Assembly (NCBI GenBank): GCA_947493695.1
Contig: CANLSF010000002.1
Span: 868,001-932,000 of the forward strand
Length of the DNA stretch: 64,000 nt
Origin: an uncultured Kiloniellaceae bacterium
GTDB taxonomy: Bacteria > Pseudomonadota > Alphaproteobacteria > Kiloniellales > Kiloniellaceae
Reading direction: 5' to 3'
In this document: piece after piece, positions 61,328-64,000 of the stretch
Position numbering within the stretch: position 1 is the stretch's first letter
How the letters are laid out: every line of letters starts with the position of its first letter
Position numbers and translations under genes: made by a program
The notes under the pieces: generated by a model
Database searches by the model: none
The model's input: the letters and a program-made list of their open reading frames with translations, nothing else
Told to the model about the DNA's origin: nothing

Positions 61328-64000
61328 GCGGTTATCGTCTCGATGGCGGCGGCCTGGTCGACCGTGGCACACGCCTGAATTTCACTTTCGACGGCAAAAG
61401 CTACAGCGGTTTTGCCGGTGACACGCTCGCTTCGGCCCTTCTGGCCAACGGCGTCTCGCTCTTTGCCCGCAGTTTTAAGTATCACCGGCCCCGTGGGGTC
61501 TATTCTGCCGGTCCGGAAGAGCCCAATGCCCTGGTGACACTGCGCAGCGGCGGCCGGGCGGAACCGAATACAAAGGCCACGGTGATAGAGCTCTATGAAG
61601 GTCTGGAAGCGCACAGTCAAAATCGCTGGCCAAGCCTGAAACACGATTTTCTCAGCATCAACCAGCTTGGCGGTCCGATGCTGGTCGCAGGCTTCTACTA
61701 CAAAACCTTCATGGGCCCGACCCGCAAAGCCTGGATGCTCTACGAGCACTTTATCCGCAAGGCAGCCGGCCTGGGTGAAGCAGCCAAGGAAGCCGATCCC
61801 GACCGCTACGAAAAATCCAACCTCTTTTGCGATGTCCTTGTTGTCGGCGCGGGACCGGCGGGCCTGACGGCGGCGCTTGCAGCGGCACGCGCAGGAGCGC
61901 GCGTTGTGCTGGCGGACGAAAATGCCGAAGCCGGCGGCGCGCTGCTGGGTGAGAGGAACGAAACAATCGACGGCCTGCCCGCACAGGACTGGGTTACCAA
62001 AACCATCGCCGAACTCAATGTCCTGCCCGATGTCATCTTCATGCCGCGCACTACGGTCTATGGCTATTATGACCACAACGTTCTGGGGGCGGTTGAGCGT
62101 ACCGCGGATCACCTCGCGACGCCCGACGCGCATCAGCCGCGTCAGAAACACTGGAGCATTCGTTGTGCTTCGGTCGTGCTGGCGACTGGTGCAATCGAGC
62201 GACCGATTGTCTTTGACGGCAACGACAAGCCCGGCGTGATGCTTGCGGAATCTGCACGCCGTTTCGCCCAGCGCCACGGGGTTGCAGTAGGTAAACAAAT
62301 CGTCGTGTTCACCAACAACGACTCAGCCTATCGCGCTGCTCTGGAGTTGCGAAACGCAGGGATTACGATTGCGGCCATAATCGATCCCCGTGACAGCATC
62401 TCCAGCGCCCTTAGCAATGCAGTGAAAGCACGCGGAATACGGCTGTTGACCGGTCATGTCGTGGCAGGCACCAAAGGCGGCAAGGCGCTCACGGCAGTCG
62501 AGATAGCGCCGATCGATACACTCAGTCGGAAGGTAGACGAGTCCTATGAATGGTTGCCTGCAGATACTCTGGCCGTATCAGGCGGCTGGACTCCAACGAT
62601 CCACCTGGCAAGCCAGGCCGGAGACAAACCCATCTTCAACGAAGAGATCGCGTCCTTCGTTCCCGGCAAAGCCTTTCAGGCTTGGCGGGCGGTGGGTGCC
62701 TGCAACGGTGATTTCGCGCTGACCGATTGCCTTTCCGAAGGCTCTGCGAAGGGTGCCGCTGCCGCCAACGACGCCGGGTTCGCCTCTTCCGAATCCATGA
62801 AAACCCTTGAGGTTTCGGTTCCCGCCCACATCAGTAGCAACGACGCGCCATACCCTCTCTGGGAGATCACCCGTCCGAACGGCCCCAAGGGTAAAAAGTT
62901 CGTCGACCTGCAGCACGACGTAACGGCAGAAGATGTGCGCCTGGCGCAACGCGAAGGCTTCGAGTCCGTCGAACATCTGAAACGCTATACCACCTTGGGC
63001 ATGGCCGCCGACCAAGGTAAGACCTCCAACGTGAACGGCCTGGCGCTGATGGCCGCCGCGCTTGAACGCTCGATCCCTGAAGTAGGCACGACACGCTTCC
63101 GCCCGCCCTACACGCCGGTCGCCCTCGGCGCACTGGCAGGCCGGGAAACGGGCTATCACATCAGTCCCGTCCGACGCACGCCCATGCACGACCTGCATGT
63201 CAAAGCCGGCGCAGACATGCTCACCGCAGGTCAGTGGATGCGCCCACAGGTCTATCGGAAAACCGGCGAAGATGTCTTTGACGCCTACGTACGCGAAGCC
63301 AAGGCCGTTCGTGAGAGCGTTGGAATGGTCGATGTCTCCACTCTGGGTAAAATCGACATTCAGGGACCGGACGCGCAGGAATTTCTCAATCGGGTCTACA
63401 GCAACGGCTTTAAAAGCCTTCCCGTGGGCAAGGCCCGCTATGGTCTGATGTTGCGCGAAGATGGCTGCCTCTTCGACGACGGCACGACCTGGCGTCTGGG
63501 CGAAACCCAGTATCTCATGACCACAACGACAGCCAACGCCGCCGGGGTACTGTCGCATCTGGAATTCCTGCTAGCCACTGTATGGCCGGAGATGCGCGTT
63601 CAGGTGACATCGGTCACCGAACAATGGGCTGGTGTAGCGGTTGCCGGACCGAAAAGCCGGGCCTTGTTGCAGACTGTAATCAAGGACCTCGATCTATCCA
63701 ACGAGGGTGTCCCTTTTATGGGCGTGTTTCCCGCCACCCTGGGCGCTATTCCAGTACTGGTCGCGCGCCTCTCCTTTTCCGGCGAGCTGGCTTACGAGGT
63801 CTACGCAGGATCGAACTATGGCGCAGCGCTCTGGGAAAAGCTGACCACGGCGGGAGAAGCCTTCGGCCTCGTGCCGTACGGCACGGAAGCCCTTGGTACA
63901 CTGCGTATCGAGAAAGGGCACGTCGCCGGTCCGGAGTTGGACGGTCGCACCACAGCAAAGGACCTTGGCCTCGGTGGCATGACCTCAAGCAAGAAGCATT
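61324..64000 (+). CDS. soxA: Sarcosine oxidase alpha subunit (SoxA), partial
   Basis: The first 892 residues of an approximately 1000-residue protein are present; the rest lies beyond the window. The N-terminal 2Fe-2S-like fold region (SYSGFAGDTLASALLANG, then SFKYHRPRG) precedes the NAD/FAD-binding domain (VLVVGAGPAGLTAA). The C-terminal aminomethyltransferase-like folate domain starts near residue 620 (RPPYTPVALG). It binds NAD+ and channels the methylene group to tetrahydrofolate. Confidence 0.92.
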   Translation, partial: MSGYRLDGGGLVDRGTRLNFTFDGKSYSGFAGDTLASALLANGVSLFARSFKYHRPRGVYSAGPEEPNALVTLRSGGRAEPNTKATVIELYEGLEAHSQNRWPSLKHDFLSINQLGGPMLVAGFYYKTFMGPTRKAWMLYEHFIRKAAGLGEAAKEADPDRYEKSNLFCDVLVVGAGPAGLTAALAAARAGARVVLADENAEAGGALLGERNETIDGLPAQDWVTKTIAELNVLPDVIFMPRTTVYGYYDHNVLGAVERTADHLATPDAHQPRQKHWSIRCASVVLATGAIERPIVFDGNDKPGVMLAESARRFAQRHGVAVGKQIVVFTNNDSAYRAALELRNAGITIAAIIDPRDSISSALSNAVKARGIRLLTGHVVAGTKGGKALTAVEIAPIDTLSRKVDESYEWLPADTLAVSGGWTPTIHLASQAGDKPIFNEEIASFVPGKAFQAWRAVGACNGDFALTDCLSEGSAKGAAAANDAGFASSESMKTLEVSVPAHISSNDAPYPLWEITRPNGPKGKKFVDLQHDVTAEDVRLAQREGFESVEHLKRYTTLGMAADQGKTSNVNGLALMAAALERSIPEVGTTRFRPPYTPVALGALAGRETGYHISPVRRTPMHDLHVKAGADMLTAGQWMRPQVYRKTGEDVFDAYVREAKAVRESVGMVDVSTLGKIDIQGPDAQEFLNRVYSNGFKSLPVGKARYGLMLREDGCLFDDGTTWRLGETQYLMTTTTANAAGVLSHLEFLLATVWPEMRVQVTSVTEQWAGVAVAGPKSRALLQTVIKDLDLSNEGVPFMGVFPATLGAIPVLVARLSFSGELAYEVYAGSNYGAALWEKLTTAGEAFGLVPYGTEALGTLRIEKGHVAGPELDGRTTAKDLGLGGMTSSKKH

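Noticed and set aside
60018-63558. Long minus-strand frames opposite the sox genes (at 60018-60983, 61069-62298, 62578-63558)
   Set aside because: They are antisense shadows of high-GC sox coding DNA with low-complexity composition.
1-64000. CRISPR arrays
   Set aside because: No regularly spaced short repeats of 25-40 bases were seen.

Overview
The window looks like part of an alphaproteobacterial chromosome. Supporting signs are NasT-type, GcvA-type LysR and LuxR regulators, a heterotetrameric sarcosine oxidase operon in the order B-D-A, a tRNA-Arg(ACG) of alphaproteobacterial type, and dense gene packing with ATGA/GTGA overlaps. The species cannot be determined from the sequence; a marine bacterium is only a guess.

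Region 1 (1-19440) is a phosphate/arsenic neighbourhood. On the minus strand lie the 5' part of a NasT-like ANTAR regulator, a complete pstSCAB-type transporter operon, and an MFS permease paired with a flavoprotein. A divergent LysR regulator follows. On the plus strand, a LuxR solo precedes a compact run: EPSP-synthase homologue (AroA-like), glycine-N-methyltransferase-like enzyme, independent phosphoglycerate mutase homologue, transglutaminase-like protein, ArsR repressor, and both subunits of an arsenite oxidase (AioB, AioA) with its arsenite-binding residues conserved. Convergent to these are an ornithine-decarboxylase-like enzyme and a 2-oxoglutarate/Fe(II) oxygenase. AroA-like plus phosphoglycerate-mutase-like genes beside arsenic genes is the signature described for arseno-organic biosynthesis in streptomycetes (arsenoenolpyruvate synthase plus arsenopyruvate mutase). 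I read this as a candidate organoarsenical biosynthetic cluster. Its product is unknown; a methylated, betaine-like arsenical is one testable idea.

Region 2 (about 19441-21749) is a junction zone. It holds a Nudix fragment, a small membrane protein divergent from a FemAB-like acyltransferase, and the C-terminal remnant of a large serine recombinase.

Region 3 (21750-59179) is a 37.4-kb genomic island integrated into the 3' end of tRNA-Arg(ACG). A 20-bp exact direct repeat marks both ends, TTTTGTACCA-type repeats sit just inside both ends, and a tyrosine integrase lies beside the tRNA. Its cargo is: (a) an SspABCD-like DNA phosphorothioation system followed by a DUF262 / SIR2 / GHKL-ATPase trio that is probably its effector module; (b) a graveyard of IS6-like and ISKra4-like transposase fragments; (c) two giant unrecognised proteins (about 2580 and 1734 aa) followed by an M15-like peptidase and a lysozyme/transglycosylase-like protein; (d) a dead second tyrosine integrase beside a tRNA 3'-end fragment; (e) a phage-satellite-like core of primase-helicase, a phosphatase pair, an Nlp/Ner-type regulator divergent from a CI/S24-type repressor that lacks its protease serine, and the integrase.

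Region 4 (59237-64000) returns to the chromosome with the sarcosine oxidase genes soxB, soxD and soxA (the last cut by the window end).
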